A stretch of 64,000 nucleotides of DNA from Flavobacterium wongokense (GCF_021608265.1 NZ_JAKIHP010000001.1:930001-994000); one strand, 5' to 3'. Shown: positions 16,819-26,503, counted from the stretch's first letter. Notes: a model not told the origin generated them from the letters alone. Numbers and translations: made by a program.

Positions 16819-18690
16819 TTATCTACCCATGTAAATTAGTAAAACTGAAATGTCTGCAGGAGAAACTCCACTGATTCTTGAAGCTTGCGAAATGGTTACA
16901 GGACGAATGCTGCTCAGCTTTTGCTTTGCTTCAATTGACATGGATTTGATTTTGTAGTAATCAAAATTCTCCGGGATTTTAATGTCTTCCAATCGTATTA
17001 GTTTTTCAGCATTATTCCTTTCCTTTTCAATATAACCTGAGTACTTAACCTGGATTTCTGCCTGTTCAATTATTTCTTTATCCAAATCATTATCTTGGAT
17101 GTATTGTTGGACTTTTTCAAATTTCAAGAAATCCTCAAGATCAATTTGAGGTCTTGAGAACACTTTAAACATTTTATCCGATTGGGTCATTGGCGCACTT
17201 TCCTTTTCAACCAAAATAGGATTGGCTTCTTCTTGGGTAACACTGGTCTCCTTAAAGAAGTTTACCATTTTTTCACTTTCGTTGAACTTATGCTCCATTC
17301 TGCGCATTCTTTTTTCAGAAGCCAAACCAATTTCGAATGATTTTGGTGTCAGCCTGATGTCGGCATTATCCTGTCTCAAAAGCGTTCTGTATTCTGCGCG
17401 TGACGTAAACATTCGATAAGGTTCTTCTGTTCCTTTGGTAATCAAATCATCTATGAGTACTCCTATATAGGCTTCGTCACGGCGAAGTATGATTGGTTCC
17501 TGTTCTTTAACTTTCAATGCCGCATTGATTCCTGCCATCATTCCTTGTGATGCTGCTTCTTCATAGCCTGTGGTCCCGTTTATTTGTCCGGCAAAATACA
17601 AGCCTTCTACTAACTTCGTTTCAAGCGTATGTTTTAATTGTGTTGGCGGGAAATAATCATATTCGATTGCGTATCCTGGTCGGAAAAACTTAACTTTTTC
17701 AAATCCTTCTACAGAACGTAATGCTTTAAATTGAATGTCTTCAGGTAATGAAGTGGAAAAACCATTAACATAAACCTCAACCGTATTCCATCCTTCCGGT
17801 TCGACAAATAACTGATGTCTTTCCTTATCGGCAAAACGATTAATCTTATCCTCGATAGACGGACAATATCTTGGGCCAATGCTTTTAATTCTCCCATTGA
17901 ACATTGGTGAACGATCAAAACCTTCACGAAGGATATTGTGCACTTCATTGGAAGTGTAGGTCATGTGGCAAAGCAATTGATGTGTCAGCGGTTTGGTTTC
18001 ATCCGAATAAGAAAATTTATCCGGAACTAAATCCCCGGGTTCTTCCCTCATTTTCGAATAATCCAACGATCGCCCATCTACTCGTGGAGGCGTTCCTGTT
18101 TTCATTCTTCCGGCTTCAAAGCCTACTTTCACCAAATCATCTGTGATTCCGAAAGCAGCTCCTTCTCCGGCTCTTCCTCCACCAAATTGTTTGTCGCCAA
18201 TATGGATTAACCCGTTTAGGAAAGTTCCATTAGTCAGCACTACCGTTTTGGCTTTTATTTCAATCCCTAAAGAAGTTACAATACCTTCAATCTTATTATT
18301 CTTTATCAAAAGACCTTTGACCATTTCCTGATAGAAATCAAGATTGGGGGTTCTTTCTAAATGCAACCTCCATTCTTCCGCAAAACGCATCCGGTCTGAC
18401 TGCACTCTTGGAGACCACATTGCCGGTCCTTTTGATTTGTTCAACATCTTAAACTGCACGGCGGTTTTATCTGAAACAATTCCGGAATATCCTCCAAGCG
18501 CATCTATCTCACGAACAATTTGCCCTTTGGCTATTCCGCCCATCGCAGGATTACATGACATTTGTGCAATGTTTTGCAGGCTCATTGTAACCAACAATGT
18601 GCTACAGCCCAAATTGGCCGATGCCGCTGCGGCTTCACAACCTGCATGCCCTGCTCCCACTACAATAATATCGTACTTTTCTAAAAACAT
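16819..18690 (-). CDS. mnmG: tRNA uridine-5-carboxymethylaminomethyl modification enzyme
   Basis: A 623-residue FAD-dependent enzyme (GidA) that with MnmE modifies the wobble uridine of several tRNAs. The FAD-binding loop is DIIVVGAGHAGCEAA (residues 7-21), followed by CNPAMGGIAKGQIVREID and GTPPRVDGRSLDY. The C-terminal GYIEKERNNAEKLIRLE and LSSIRPVTISQASRISG are characteristic. Length is standard. The start codon lies 1 bp after the ybeY stop, so the two are one operon with the large DUF4175 gene. A perfect parS site spans the ybeY end just before the start. Confidence 0.97.
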   Translation of the reverse strand: MFLEKYDIIVVGAGHAGCEAAAASANLGCSTLLVTMSLQNIAQMSCNPAMGGIAKGQIVREIDALGGYSGIVSDKTAVQFKMLNKSKGPAMWSPRVQSDRMRFAEEWRLHLERTPNLDFYQEMVKGLLIKNNKIEGIVTSLGIEIKAKTVVLTNGTFLNGLIHIGDKQFGGGRAGEGAAFGITDDLVKVGFEAGRMKTGTPPRVDGRSLDYSKMREEPGDLVPDKFSYSDETKPLTHQLLCHMTYTSNEVHNILREGFDRSPMFNGRIKSIGPRYCPSIEDKINRFADKERHQLFVEPEGWNTVEVYVNGFSTSLPEDIQFKALRSVEGFEKVKFFRPGYAIEYDYFPPTQLKHTLETKLVEGLYFAGQINGTTGYEEAASQGMMAGINAALKVKEQEPIILRRDEAYIGVLIDDLITKGTEEPYRMFTSRAEYRTLLRQDNADIRLTPKSFEIGLASEKRMRRMEHKFNESEKMVNFFKETSVTQEEANPILVEKESAPMTQSDKMFKVFSRPQIDLEDFLKFEKVQQYIQDNDLDKEIIEQAEIQVKYSGYIEKERNNAEKLIRLEDIKIPENFDYYKIKSMSIEAKQKLSSIRPVTISQASRISGVSPADISVLLIYMGR

Positions 18691-18691
18691 T

Positions 18692-19114
18692 TTAATTGTG
18701 TTTCACGTGGAACATCTTCATTTTTTCTTCTTCCTTTAGACGCATAAGTTTTTCGTCTTCTTCAGTTTTGTCTTTATATCCACAATAATGCAATACTCCA
18801 TGAGCCATCACTCTTTTTAATTCTTCTTCAAAAGCAACTTCAAAATCAGAAGCGTTTTCACGAACCCTTTCAATAGATATGAAAATATCTCCGTGTAGTT
18901 CGTTTCCTATAGAATAATCAAAGCTGATGATGTCTGTTAACGTGTCGTGGTCTAAATATTGCTGGTTTATTTCCAATAAATATTCATCATCACAGAAGAT
19001 ATAGTTTATCTCTCCTTCGTTCTTTATTTCAGAGCTAATGACTTTGGAAATCCAGTCTGAATATAAGGTTTCGTTTTCTAGCTTGAAATCTAACTCGTAA
19101 TTAAAACTAATCAT
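18692..19114 (-). CDS. ybeY: Endoribonuclease YbeY, rRNA maturation factor
   Basis: A 140-residue protein of the UPF0054 metal-dependent RNase family, involved in 16S rRNA 3' maturation and ribosome quality control. The core is SFDYSIGNELHGDIFIS and the metal motif HGVLHYCGYKDKT (His105, His109). The third canonical His is Asp115 here, a substitution that I associate with Bacteroidota members. The last codons (MFHVKHN) encode a perfect parS sequence. The gene overlaps the upstream DUF4175 gene by 8 bp and abuts mnmG by 1 bp, indicating tight co-translation. Confidence 0.93.
   Translation of the reverse strand: MISFNYELDFKLENETLYSDWISKVISSEIKNEGEINYIFCDDEYLLEINQQYLDHDTLTDIISFDYSIGNELHGDIFISIERVRENASDFEVAFEEELKRVMAHGVLHYCGYKDKTEEDEKLMRLKEEEKMKMFHVKHN
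18699..18714. other. parS centromere-like site (16/16)
   Basis: TGTTTCACGTGGAACA is an exact match to the canonical ParB-binding site (reverse complement TGTTCCACGTGAAACA). It is embedded in the 3' end of ybeY, where it encodes FHVKH, and ends 8 bp before the mnmG start. ParB sites usually cluster close to the replication origin. Confidence 0.88.
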
Positions 19115-22100
19115 TGGTTTTGAAATATTCTTGAACCTTTTGGTTAAAATTGGAGCGCAAAGGTAAGCTTTGTCTATTTAAAATTTCAATACTATTCAAA
19201 TAATCTTGAAGTCGGGTTGGTAATGCAGTTGCCTGATTGTTAAATTCTTTCTTGTTCGTTTCAGATTGACGCTTCTTATCTTCGCCTTGTTGCTGAATGG
19301 CTTTATCTAGTTTCAACAACTCATATTTAACATTCAAAATCTTTTGAAGCGTTTCATTATTAAAGCCTTTATTTAATAATTGCTTCTCGATTTGTTTCAT
19401 TTGTTCTAAGGCATTCTGTCCGTTGCCGCCAACACCTTGCTTTTTTAATTCCTTTTCCAAAGCTTCACGCAATTGCTGCTGCTCTTTGTAAATCTCCATA
19501 ATCTCTTTTGCGTCTCCTTCGCCATCCTGACCCTGCTCACCACCTTGTTGGTTTCCTTGTCCTTTTCCACCTTCACCTTTTCCATTGCCTTTACCATTGC
19601 CTTTACCATTGCCTCCTTTTTGCCCTTCCTGGCCTTGTCCTGGTTTTTCCCCTTGATTTCCTTCCTGGCCTTCTCCTGGTTTTTCTCCTTTTTTCATGCC
19701 TTTCTTCATTTTTTCACCCAAACCATCCTGTTTCTTAATGATATCCGGTAATTGCATTCCTCCTTGTCCTTGTCCAGGTTTTGGTTTTCCTGCGCCTGAG
19801 CCGGACATCTGCATCTGCATGCTGTTCAGCATGTCGCTTAACATATCAGCCAATTTGTTGGATGAAGAAACAGCATACTGTTGATGCGTATTCCCTTTTG
19901 GAACGTTGGCTTCCGCCAATGTTTCAATGGCTTTGTCCACATTATACTGGACATTCCCTATTTCCTTCGTAACCTCTTCTGCAATTTTTGGGTTCCGCAA
20001 CGACATTGCAAATAAGCTGTCATCAACATGCTTGAATTGCTGCCTCAAGTCTTGTTGGATCTTTAAATTCTTGTTATAGGATGGTGCTCCACGTTTAAGA
20101 TTCTTAAATTGCTTCATAACATCTTCCTGGGAAAATGAATAGGCTAAAAGATTATCCAAAATCTGGCGCAGCATGGCAACATCTTCTTCCATTTGTTCCA
20201 TTTCCCCTGAGGCCATTTGCTCCTGCATCTGCTGGCTCATTTGTTTCATTTTTTTGGAAGCGCTTTTCTGCTTTGGCTTTGCCTTATCTTTTTGCTGCTT
20301 CTGCAATTGGTCTTTGGCATCCTTCAAATCTTCATCAATGCTTTTCTCCTTTTCTTCCGTTTTAGGCAAATCCATAGGAGCTTTCAACTCCTTGTTGTCT
20401 TTCTGCAAATCTTTTAATTCTTCCTGAAGCTTGTCAAATTCCTTATTGATTTCGTCCTGTTTTTCAGCATTGTTTTCGTCTGTTTTCTCGGAGAGTTTGT
20501 CTTGTTTTTCTGCAAGCTTATCCATTTTATCAGCAATTTGCTGCGCTTTTTTCTCAACGTAATAGCGTTTGGTAAGTTCTACCAATTGCTCCAGGCTTTT
20601 GGTTTGATTTTTACTTGCCTGCTGGAATTTCTCCATTTTTTCAAACAACTCTTCCTTGCTGATTTTATCATTCAGTTTTTGAAGTTCATCAAGCAGTTTT
20701 TTGTTCTTCTCTAATTCTTCTTTGGTTTTCTCCAATCGTTCCTGAAGCATTTCCTTTTTCTCGTCTTTCTTCTCCGATTTAAATTGCTCCAGATTATCCT
20801 TCATCTTCTCTGAAAACTCTTTCATCATTTCATCCTGTTGCTTTTGGCGTTGGATAAAATCGTTTACTTTTTGCTGTTCCTTGTATTCAAGATTGTCTTT
20901 TTCCTTACCCATTTTTTGCAGCTTATCCATTTCAGATAATTGCTTGTCCTGTGCTTTTAAAGATTTTGCCAATGAGTTGATATTCTCATTTTGCTGCTTC
21001 ATTTGTTCGTCCTGCTTCTCCTCTTCAGTGGCAATCCTGTTACTGAAAACAGATGATTTTGTGCTCTTATGATTATGAATGGCATCGTTATCAAAAATCT
21101 CAAAATAATATTCATACGAAACGCCTTCTTCAACCGGAAGATTACTTGGGAACGAAAACACAAACTGATCGTAAACATCTTTCTTAACGTTTATAGCTGC
21201 CTTTTTAGCTAGGTTTGGCGTGTCTTTGGGATAATAAACAACCTGCAGCCTTGAAAGTCCGTAATCATCCGAAACCTGGCCTAAAACAAAATTCTTGTTT
21301 ACTTTTAAACTATCCGGAGCATTGTTGACATTGATTGTTGGATATTGATCCTTTATTACAGAAATCTGATAGTTCAGCTTTTCGTAATTCTGGACCTTAT
21401 TATTGGATGTCAGTATCTGATAATCTACATTTTGAAGAATGCTCTTGGTCAGTGAAAAGATATTTTCATTTTTAGCAAAAGTATAGCGGGCATTCTCATT
21501 AACCCAATCCACTTTTTGCGTTGCCAGAGTGTTCATTTTCCATGTAACCTGTGTTCCTTCGGGAATGATTGCATTTCCTGTTCCTTTGATGACTTCGGAT
21601 TTTTTATTGAGGTAATTTGGAAAGTTCAAAACCATTTCAAAGTTAGCAATCGATGGAACGGTAACCACTTTCAACTCATAATCGTGAGAAGAAACATCGT
21701 TGGCTTCAATATGGAAATCAATATCTTCTGAAGGTTTCGGAATAACAAATTCAAATTCGCCAGCCTTGTTGCTTTCCATAAAATAACTTTCGTCACCAAT
21801 AAAAATCATGGCATTTTCGGGAACAACCTTACCAACAGTCCTTACCTTCAAAAGGAAATCCTTATTTTGTTCGGTTTGCAGATTGTCATTCAGGACTTCA
21901 AACTCAAATGGTGCCGGAGGCAGAAACTGCTGTTTGAAATTCACAACCCTGTTCAGGCTCTGAGAAATCACACCACTATTTCCCGAGATGTAAAAAAAGG
22001 CAAAAAACAAAATTGGAATCAACGCCAAAGGCAGGTATTTTCTGTTGCCACCAAAATTGACAGCATTACCAAACGGAATCGGTTGCAGTGTATTTGCTTT

Positions 22101-22490
22101 TTGTTCTATTGATGCAGCCAACAATTCCGATTTGTTCCTGTCATAAGAAAGTTGCAAAAAGTTGGTCAGCTTATCCTGTATTTCACTGAAATGGTTTCCA
22201 ATGATAACCGAAGCCTCATTGTAATCAATTCCTTTTTGAAGTTTAAATAATTTAAATAATGGAAAACAGATGAATCTGAAAAAAAGGAAAAGTTCTACCA
22301 GAACAAACGTATAGAACAAGACTGTCCTCGCTGTTGGCTTCAGCCAAAGGAAGTATTCCACAAACAAAGTGAACAGGAAATACAACAAACCGATTCCGAC
22401 GAAGAAAATGGTTCCGCGTAGTAATTCGTTGGTGTAAAACTTCCTGATAAAGTCTTCGAGCTTTTGGTATATGATTCTTGAATTGTCCAA
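19107..22490 (-). CDS. Large DUF4175 family membrane protein with coiled coil
   Basis: A 1127-residue protein. Hydrophobic helices near 25-47, 57-77 and 150-169 anchor the N-terminus; a beta-rich extracytoplasmic part follows to about 490. Residues 490-780 are a very long Lys/Glu/Gln coiled coil (EEKQDEQMKQQNENINSLAK onward), then after a helical stretch comes a Gly/Gln/Lys low-complexity segment (about 900-1010, including GKGNGKGNGKG), and a helical C-terminus. This layout matches DUF4175 proteins of Bacteroidota. Its function is unknown; size and coiled coil suggest a structural envelope role. It overlaps ybeY by 8 bp and is the first gene of that operon. Confidence 0.85.
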   Translation of the reverse strand: MDNSRIIYQKLEDFIRKFYTNELLRGTIFFVGIGLLYFLFTLFVEYFLWLKPTARTVLFYTFVLVELFLFFRFICFPLFKLFKLQKGIDYNEASVIIGNHFSEIQDKLTNFLQLSYDRNKSELLAASIEQKANTLQPIPFGNAVNFGGNRKYLPLALIPILFFAFFYISGNSGVISQSLNRVVNFKQQFLPPAPFEFEVLNDNLQTEQNKDFLLKVRTVGKVVPENAMIFIGDESYFMESNKAGEFEFVIPKPSEDIDFHIEANDVSSHDYELKVVTVPSIANFEMVLNFPNYLNKKSEVIKGTGNAIIPEGTQVTWKMNTLATQKVDWVNENARYTFAKNENIFSLTKSILQNVDYQILTSNNKVQNYEKLNYQISVIKDQYPTINVNNAPDSLKVNKNFVLGQVSDDYGLSRLQVVYYPKDTPNLAKKAAINVKKDVYDQFVFSFPSNLPVEEGVSYEYYFEIFDNDAIHNHKSTKSSVFSNRIATEEEKQDEQMKQQNENINSLAKSLKAQDKQLSEMDKLQKMGKEKDNLEYKEQQKVNDFIQRQKQQDEMMKEFSEKMKDNLEQFKSEKKDEKKEMLQERLEKTKEELEKNKKLLDELQKLNDKISKEELFEKMEKFQQASKNQTKSLEQLVELTKRYYVEKKAQQIADKMDKLAEKQDKLSEKTDENNAEKQDEINKEFDKLQEELKDLQKDNKELKAPMDLPKTEEKEKSIDEDLKDAKDQLQKQQKDKAKPKQKSASKKMKQMSQQMQEQMASGEMEQMEEDVAMLRQILDNLLAYSFSQEDVMKQFKNLKRGAPSYNKNLKIQQDLRQQFKHVDDSLFAMSLRNPKIAEEVTKEIGNVQYNVDKAIETLAEANVPKGNTHQQYAVSSSNKLADMLSDMLNSMQMQMSGSGAGKPKPGQGQGGMQLPDIIKKQDGLGEKMKKGMKKGEKPGEGQEGNQGEKPGQGQEGQKGGNGKGNGKGNGKGEGGKGQGNQQGGEQGQDGEGDAKEIMEIYKEQQQLREALEKELKKQGVGGNGQNALEQMKQIEKQLLNKGFNNETLQKILNVKYELLKLDKAIQQQGEDKKRQSETNKKEFNNQATALPTRLQDYLNSIEILNRQSLPLRSNFNQKVQEYFKTND
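19582..19617. repeat. Short in-frame tandem repeat in DUF4175 gene
   Basis: The 12-bp unit CCATTGCCTTTA is repeated about three times, encoding the GKGN repeats of the low-complexity segment. Such a tract could vary in copy number by slippage without shifting the frame. Confidence 0.7.
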
Positions 22491-22599
22491 TTTTAGTAAA
22501 TCTCTTTTTATAACCGATAAATGTACAATTTTTACCGTATATCAAAGCGTTAAAAATTTGCCAAAGAAAATTCATGGTTTTTCGTGGCTAATTAAGTTT

Positions 22600-22607
22600 T
22601 ATCTTTG
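22600..22607 (+). promoter_or_regulatory. Candidate -7 box of gltX
   Basis: TATCTTTG matches TAnnTTTG and ends 18 bp before the gltX ATG at 22626. The region also lies upstream of the divergent DUF4175 operon. Confidence 0.6.
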
Positions 22608-22625
22608 CACCAAAATTTCAGAAAA

Positions 22626-24131
22626 ATGTCAAGACCTGTTAGAGTCCGTTTTGCTCCAAGTCCGACCGGACCTTTACACATTGGAGGTGTTAGAACGGCG
22701 TTATTCAATTATTTGTTTGCCAAAAAAAATAACGGTGTTTTCTATCTAAGAATCGAAGATACCGACCAAAATCGTTTTGTTCCCGGAGCAGAAGAATACA
22801 TCTTTGAAGCTTTGGATTGGTTGGGAATTGCGCCAAGTGAAACTGTTGGAAAGAATGAAAAATTTGGTCCTTACCGTCAATCGGAAAGAAAGGAATTGTA
22901 CAAACAATATGCAGACCAGCTGATTGATTCAGGCTGGGCTTATTATGCATTTGATACTGCCGAAGCTTTGGATGCTCAGAGAAAGCAACACGAAGAACAA
23001 GGAAAAACATTTATCTACAATTGGCATAACCGTGAAAAATTGGATACCTCTTTGTTGCTTTCTAAAGAAGAAACTGAGAAAAGGATTGCTTCAGGCGAAG
23101 CGTATGTCGTTCGTTTTAAAACTCCGGTTAATGAAACTTTGCATCTGCATGACATTATTCGTGGCGATATCAATTTTGAAACGAATCTTTTAGACGATAA
23201 GGTTTTGTTCAAAAGCGACGGAATGCCGACCTATCATTTGGCAAATATTGTAGACGACCATTTGATGGAAACCTCACATGTAATCCGTGGCGAGGAATGG
23301 CTGCCATCAATGCCGTTACACAGTTTATTATATAAAGCTTTCGGTTGGGAAGCACCTGAATTTGCCCATTTGCCCTTAATCTTAAAGCCAATCGGAAACG
23401 GAAAATTGTCTAAACGCGATGGTGATAAATTAGGATTTCCGGTGTTTCCATTGGAGTGGAAAAGCGCAGAAGGAATTTCGTCCGGTTACAGGGAAAACGG
23501 ATTTTTACCTGAGGCTGTGATTAACTTTTTGGCATTATTGGGATGGAATGATGGTACGGACCAGGAATTATTTTCATTGGAAGAATTGGTTCAGAAGTTT
23601 GATTTAAACCGGGTTCACAAAGCCGGAGCTAAATTCGATCCGGATAAAAACAAATGGTTCAATCATCAATATCTGCAAAAGCAGGATGATGAAAGCCTGG
23701 CAAAAAGCTATGCTCCTATTTTGTATGCAAAAGGAATTGAGGTTGATTATACCACTCTGGTGAAGATTGTTTCGCTAATCAAAGAGCGCGCAAATTTCGT
23801 TTCTGAGTTTTGGGAACTGAGCAGATTCTTTTTTGAAGCGCCAACATCTTATGATGAAAAAGCAGTCAAAAACTGGAAAGAAGATACTTCAAGACTGATG
23901 CAGGAATTGGTTTCGGTATTGGAAAACATCACCGATTTTACTTCAGCACACATAGAAATTGTTGTGAAAGACTGGATGACCCAAAACGAAATCGGAATGG
24001 GCAAAGTAATGCAGCCTTTCCGTTTGAGCCTGGTTGGTGAAATGAAAGGACCGCATCTATTTGACATCGTCGAACTTATTGGAAAGGAAGAAACCATCAA
24101 ACGAATCCATAAAGCAATAGATACCTTATAA
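22626..24131 (+). CDS. gltX: Glutamyl-tRNA synthetase
   Basis: A 501-residue class I aminoacyl-tRNA synthetase charging tRNA-Glu. The HIGH-type motif is [15 protein letters not shown] (residues 12-26) and the KMSKS-type motif is [12 protein letters not shown]. The start at 22626 ([12 protein letters not shown]) matches the family; an earlier in-frame TTG would overlap the promoter box. Length is standard for bacterial GltX. It is transcribed alone and ends at a strong GC-rich terminator shared with the next convergent gene. GlnS is also encoded in this window, so direct glutaminylation is available. Confidence 0.97.
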   Translation: MSRPVRVRFAPSPTGPLHIGGVRTALFNYLFAKKNNGVFYLRIEDTDQNRFVPGAEEYIFEALDWLGIAPSETVGKNEKFGPYRQSERKELYKQYADQLIDSGWAYYAFDTAEALDAQRKQHEEQGKTFIYNWHNREKLDTSLLLSKEETEKRIASGEAYVVRFKTPVNETLHLHDIIRGDINFETNLLDDKVLFKSDGMPTYHLANIVDDHLMETSHVIRGEEWLPSMPLHSLLYKAFGWEAPEFAHLPLILKPIGNGKLSKRDGDKLGFPVFPLEWKSAEGISSGYRENGFLPEAVINFLALLGWNDGTDQELFSLEELVQKFDLNRVHKAGAKFDPDKNKWFNHQYLQKQDDESLAKSYAPILYAKGIEVDYTTLVKIVSLIKERANFVSEFWELSRFFFEAPTSYDEKAVKNWKEDTSRLMQELVSVLENITDFTSAHIEIVVKDWMTQNEIGMGKVMQPFRLSLVGEMKGPHLFDIVELIGKEETIKRIHKAIDTL

Positions 24132-24134
24132 AAC

Positions 24135-24162
24135 AAAAAGCCCCGAATCATCGGGGCTTTTT
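24135..24162. terminator. Bidirectional terminator between gltX and a secreted protein gene
   Basis: AAAAAGCCCCGA / TCGGGGCTTTTT with an ATCA loop is a strong stem with A- and T-runs on both sides. Confidence 0.92.
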
Positions 24163-24758
24163 CAATTATATTTTTTATATGAATGTTCCTTTAAATATTG
24201 GATTAATCCGTTTGAATACCCGTCATCTTTAGATTTGCAATATTCCAAAAAACCCATTTCCTCTTCAAGGTTTGAAAAATATTTTTTAATTACACCCACA
24301 ATTTCGTTTTGCTTTTCAATATCTTTTTTTGATTTTCCCCAAGCGCACCCTTTGCTTTCAATTATTAAATCATCATTATCGATGATGGTAAAGTAACCCG
24401 CTCCTCCGACATAGTCAATCGCCAATAATCTGTATTCATTCGTTTCAATCAAAACAAACATTCCTATTGGCTTTTCCTTTTTCGTTTTCCCCTTTTGTTT
24501 GAATTCAAATGTTTTGAATAACTTATTGCCTATGGTAACATAATCAAGGTCTTTATATTTTATGTATTTTGCCCATGAGCTTCCCTCGTTCCAGTAGGTT
24601 ATACAATTATCTTCGGGATCATTCCTGACATCATTTTGTTTAGGGATAATTTTTGAACCATCTTTTAAAAAAATAGCCTTTGCAGCATCGATATCAAACT
24701 TTTGGGGATAGACATTTATAGATAATAAAGCAACAACTAATAAAACTAAGCTTTTCAT
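24162..24758 (-). CDS. Secreted protein of unknown function
   Basis: A 198-residue protein with a signal peptide (MKSLVLLVVALLSINVYPQ). The mature part starts KFDIDAAKAIFLKDGSKI and has a central VTIGNKLFKTFEFKQKGKTKKEK and IIDNDDLIIESKGCAWGKSKKDIEKQ. It contains few cysteines and no catalytic motif I recognise. The C-terminus is charged and helical. It is convergent with gltX and lies 11 bp downstream of the next - strand secreted protein, so the two may be co-transcribed. Function unknown. Confidence 0.7.
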   Translation of the reverse strand: MKSLVLLVVALLSINVYPQKFDIDAAKAIFLKDGSKIIPKQNDVRNDPEDNCITYWNEGSSWAKYIKYKDLDYVTIGNKLFKTFEFKQKGKTKKEKPIGMFVLIETNEYRLLAIDYVGGAGYFTIIDNDDLIIESKGCAWGKSKKDIEKQNEIVGVIKKYFSNLEEEMGFLEYCKSKDDGYSNGLIQYLKEHSYKKYN

Positions 24759-24769
24759 TTTTTGGAATC

Positions 24770-25414
24770 CTATAAATTAAAAATCACCTGAGCATTGATT
24801 GTTCCTAAGTTTCCTTTGAATTCGTCACCATTATTCAATGGTTTTAAATCCTCGTCTTTGTTAAGCTTATTCAGGAAATTGGTAAATCCGTATTCGTAAA
24901 AAAGAACGCCACGTATTGTTTTGTTTCCAAAGGAACCTCCCAAATAAAAAGCTCCGCCAACTGGCGAGACATTCACAATGTCATCAGCTTTGAGTAATGT
25001 TCCTTTAATTGTTTTGGCTTCGTCTGAAGTCGAAAGCTGTAATTTTCCGTTGATTTGTAAAACCGGTCCAAAGTCAAGCGAAACATGATCTTCAACCACA
25101 TTATAACTGAATAATATCCTCACTTTTACACCTTGGATATTGTATTTGATTTTATCGTTAAAGGTATCATCCAAAGAGAAATTATTGGAGAAAAACTGCA
25201 TGCCGTAAATCATGCTCCAGTTGTTATAGTAATTCCCTCTTACCGAAAGTCCTCCTGCAAATCCAAGCTCTGGATTGGCATCAAAATTACTTGTAAATAA
25301 AGTGGTTTGTGAAATTCCTCCCGATATCCCAATCCTGTTTCCGTCTCGATAACCGTATTGCGCAAATCCAAATGTTGAAATCATCAGCAAAAGGATTGTC
25401 ATTTTCTTATTCAT
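24770..25414 (-). CDS. Predicted outer-membrane beta-barrel protein
   Basis: A 214-residue protein. The start at 25414 (MNKKMTILLLMISTFGFAQ) gives a proper signal peptide; an open frame extends 77 codons upstream but overlaps the divergent SPFH gene and is not credible. The mature sequence is Gly/Asn/aromatic-rich with alternating hydrophobic strands (GISGGISQTTLFTSN, GGLSVRGNYYNNWSMIYG, VSLDFGPVLQING) and ends in IFNL, consistent with a small porin-like or OmpW/PorT-type barrel closing on a terminal hydrophobic residue. A TATGTTTG box lies about 25 bp upstream. Exact family uncertain. Confidence 0.75.
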   Translation of the reverse strand: MNKKMTILLLMISTFGFAQYGYRDGNRIGISGGISQTTLFTSNFDANPELGFAGGLSVRGNYYNNWSMIYGMQFFSNNFSLDDTFNDKIKYNIQGVKVRILFSYNVVEDHVSLDFGPVLQINGKLQLSTSDEAKTIKGTLLKADDIVNVSPVGGAFYLGGSFGNKTIRGVLFYEYGFTNFLNKLNKDEDLKPLNNGDEFKGNLGTINAQVIFNL

Positions 25415-25438
25415 AAAATAGTAACTTATAATTTGTAA

Positions 25439-25446
25439 CAAACATA
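25439..25446 (-). promoter_or_regulatory. Candidate -7 box of the barrel protein gene
   Basis: The - strand reads TATGTTTG, matching TAnnTTTG, 24 bp upstream of the start at 25414. Confidence 0.5.
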
Positions 25447-25490
25447 CATTTTTTTCGTACAACAACTTTACTAACTTAAAATATTTAAAA

Positions 25491-26486
25491 ATGAATCCAA
25501 TCTTTTTAGTGTTATTGTTCATTGGCCTTATTATCCTGTTTTCATCGTTTTTTACCGTAAAGCAGCAGACTGCAGTTGTGATTGAACGATTCGGTAAATT
25601 TTTAAGCATCCGAAATTCAGGTTTGCAGCTTAAGCTTCCTATCATTGACCGAATTGCTGGTCGTGTAAACCTTAGGATTCAGCAATTGGACGTTATCATT
25701 GAAACACAAACCAAAGACAATGTGTTTATCAAAATGAAGGTTTCTGTTCAGTTTAAGGTAATCCAGGAACACGTTTACGAAGCATTTTACAAATTGGAAT
25801 ATCCTCATGACCAAATTACAGCCTACGTTTTTGACGTAGTGCGTGCCGAAGTTCCAAAATTGATTCTGGATGATGTTTTTGTTAGAAAAGATGATATCGC
25901 GATTGCGGTAAAACGTGAATTGAACGAAGCAATGATGGCTTATGGTTATGACATTATCAATACTTTGGTTACCGATATCGACCCAGACATACAGGTGAAA
26001 AATGCTATGAACCGTATCAATGCTGCAGAAAGGGAAAAAACCGCTGCGATGTTTGAATCGGATGCACAAAGGATCAGGATTGTTGCCAAAGCCAAAGCGG
26101 AAGCAGAAAGTAAAAAATTACAAGGACAGGGTATTGCCGATCAACGTAGGGAAATTGCAAAAGGTTTGGTTGAAAGCGTTGATGTTTTGAACAAAGTCGG
26201 AATCAATTCACAGGAAGCTTCTGCACTTATTGTAATCACACAACATTATGATACGCTTCAGGCGATTGGAGCTGACACCAATTCCAACCTGATTTTGTTG
26301 CCAAATTCGCCGCAGGCTGCGAGTGATATGTTGAACAATATGGTAACTAGTTTTACAGCTTCGAGCATTATGGGCGAACAAATGAAACATCAGCCAAAAA
26401 GAGTTAAAAAGACTGGAAATCATTCTTCGTTAGATTATAACCCTTCGGACACATCCAATCCTGATGAGCCAAAACCAACAAAATAA
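25491..26486 (+). CDS. SPFH/band 7 (stomatin-like) membrane protein
   Basis: A 331-residue protein with one N-terminal TM helix (about 4-22) followed by an SPFH domain: KQQTAVVIERFGKF, GLQLKLPIIDRI, LDVIIETQTKDNVFIKMKVSVQF and FDVVRAEVPKLILDDVF. A coiled coil rich in Ala and Glu follows (INAAEREKTAAMFESDAQR, AKAKAEAESKK), then a Ser/Pro-rich tail. This is the QmcA/stomatin arrangement; such proteins oligomerise at membrane microdomains and partner with membrane proteases. No adjacent NfeD gene is present. It ends at a bidirectional terminator. Confidence 0.9.
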   Translation: MNPIFLVLLFIGLIILFSSFFTVKQQTAVVIERFGKFLSIRNSGLQLKLPIIDRIAGRVNLRIQQLDVIIETQTKDNVFIKMKVSVQFKVIQEHVYEAFYKLEYPHDQITAYVFDVVRAEVPKLILDDVFVRKDDIAIAVKRELNEAMMAYGYDIINTLVTDIDPDIQVKNAMNRINAAEREKTAAMFESDAQRIRIVAKAKAEAESKKLQGQGIADQRREIAKGLVESVDVLNKVGINSQEASALIVITQHYDTLQAIGADTNSNLILLPNSPQAASDMLNNMVTSFTASSIMGEQMKHQPKRVKKTGNHSSLDYNPSDTSNPDEPKPTK

Positions 26487-26503
26487 TCTTAATAGATAGA
26501 AAT

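Noticed and set aside
19473..20714. Several long open frames on the + strand opposite DUF4175
   Set aside because: They arise from the biased Lys/Glu/Gln codon use of the coiled coil; their products have no family and no start context.
25415..25645. 77-codon N-terminal extension of the barrel protein
   Set aside because: It overlaps the start of the divergent SPFH gene and precedes a normal signal peptide.
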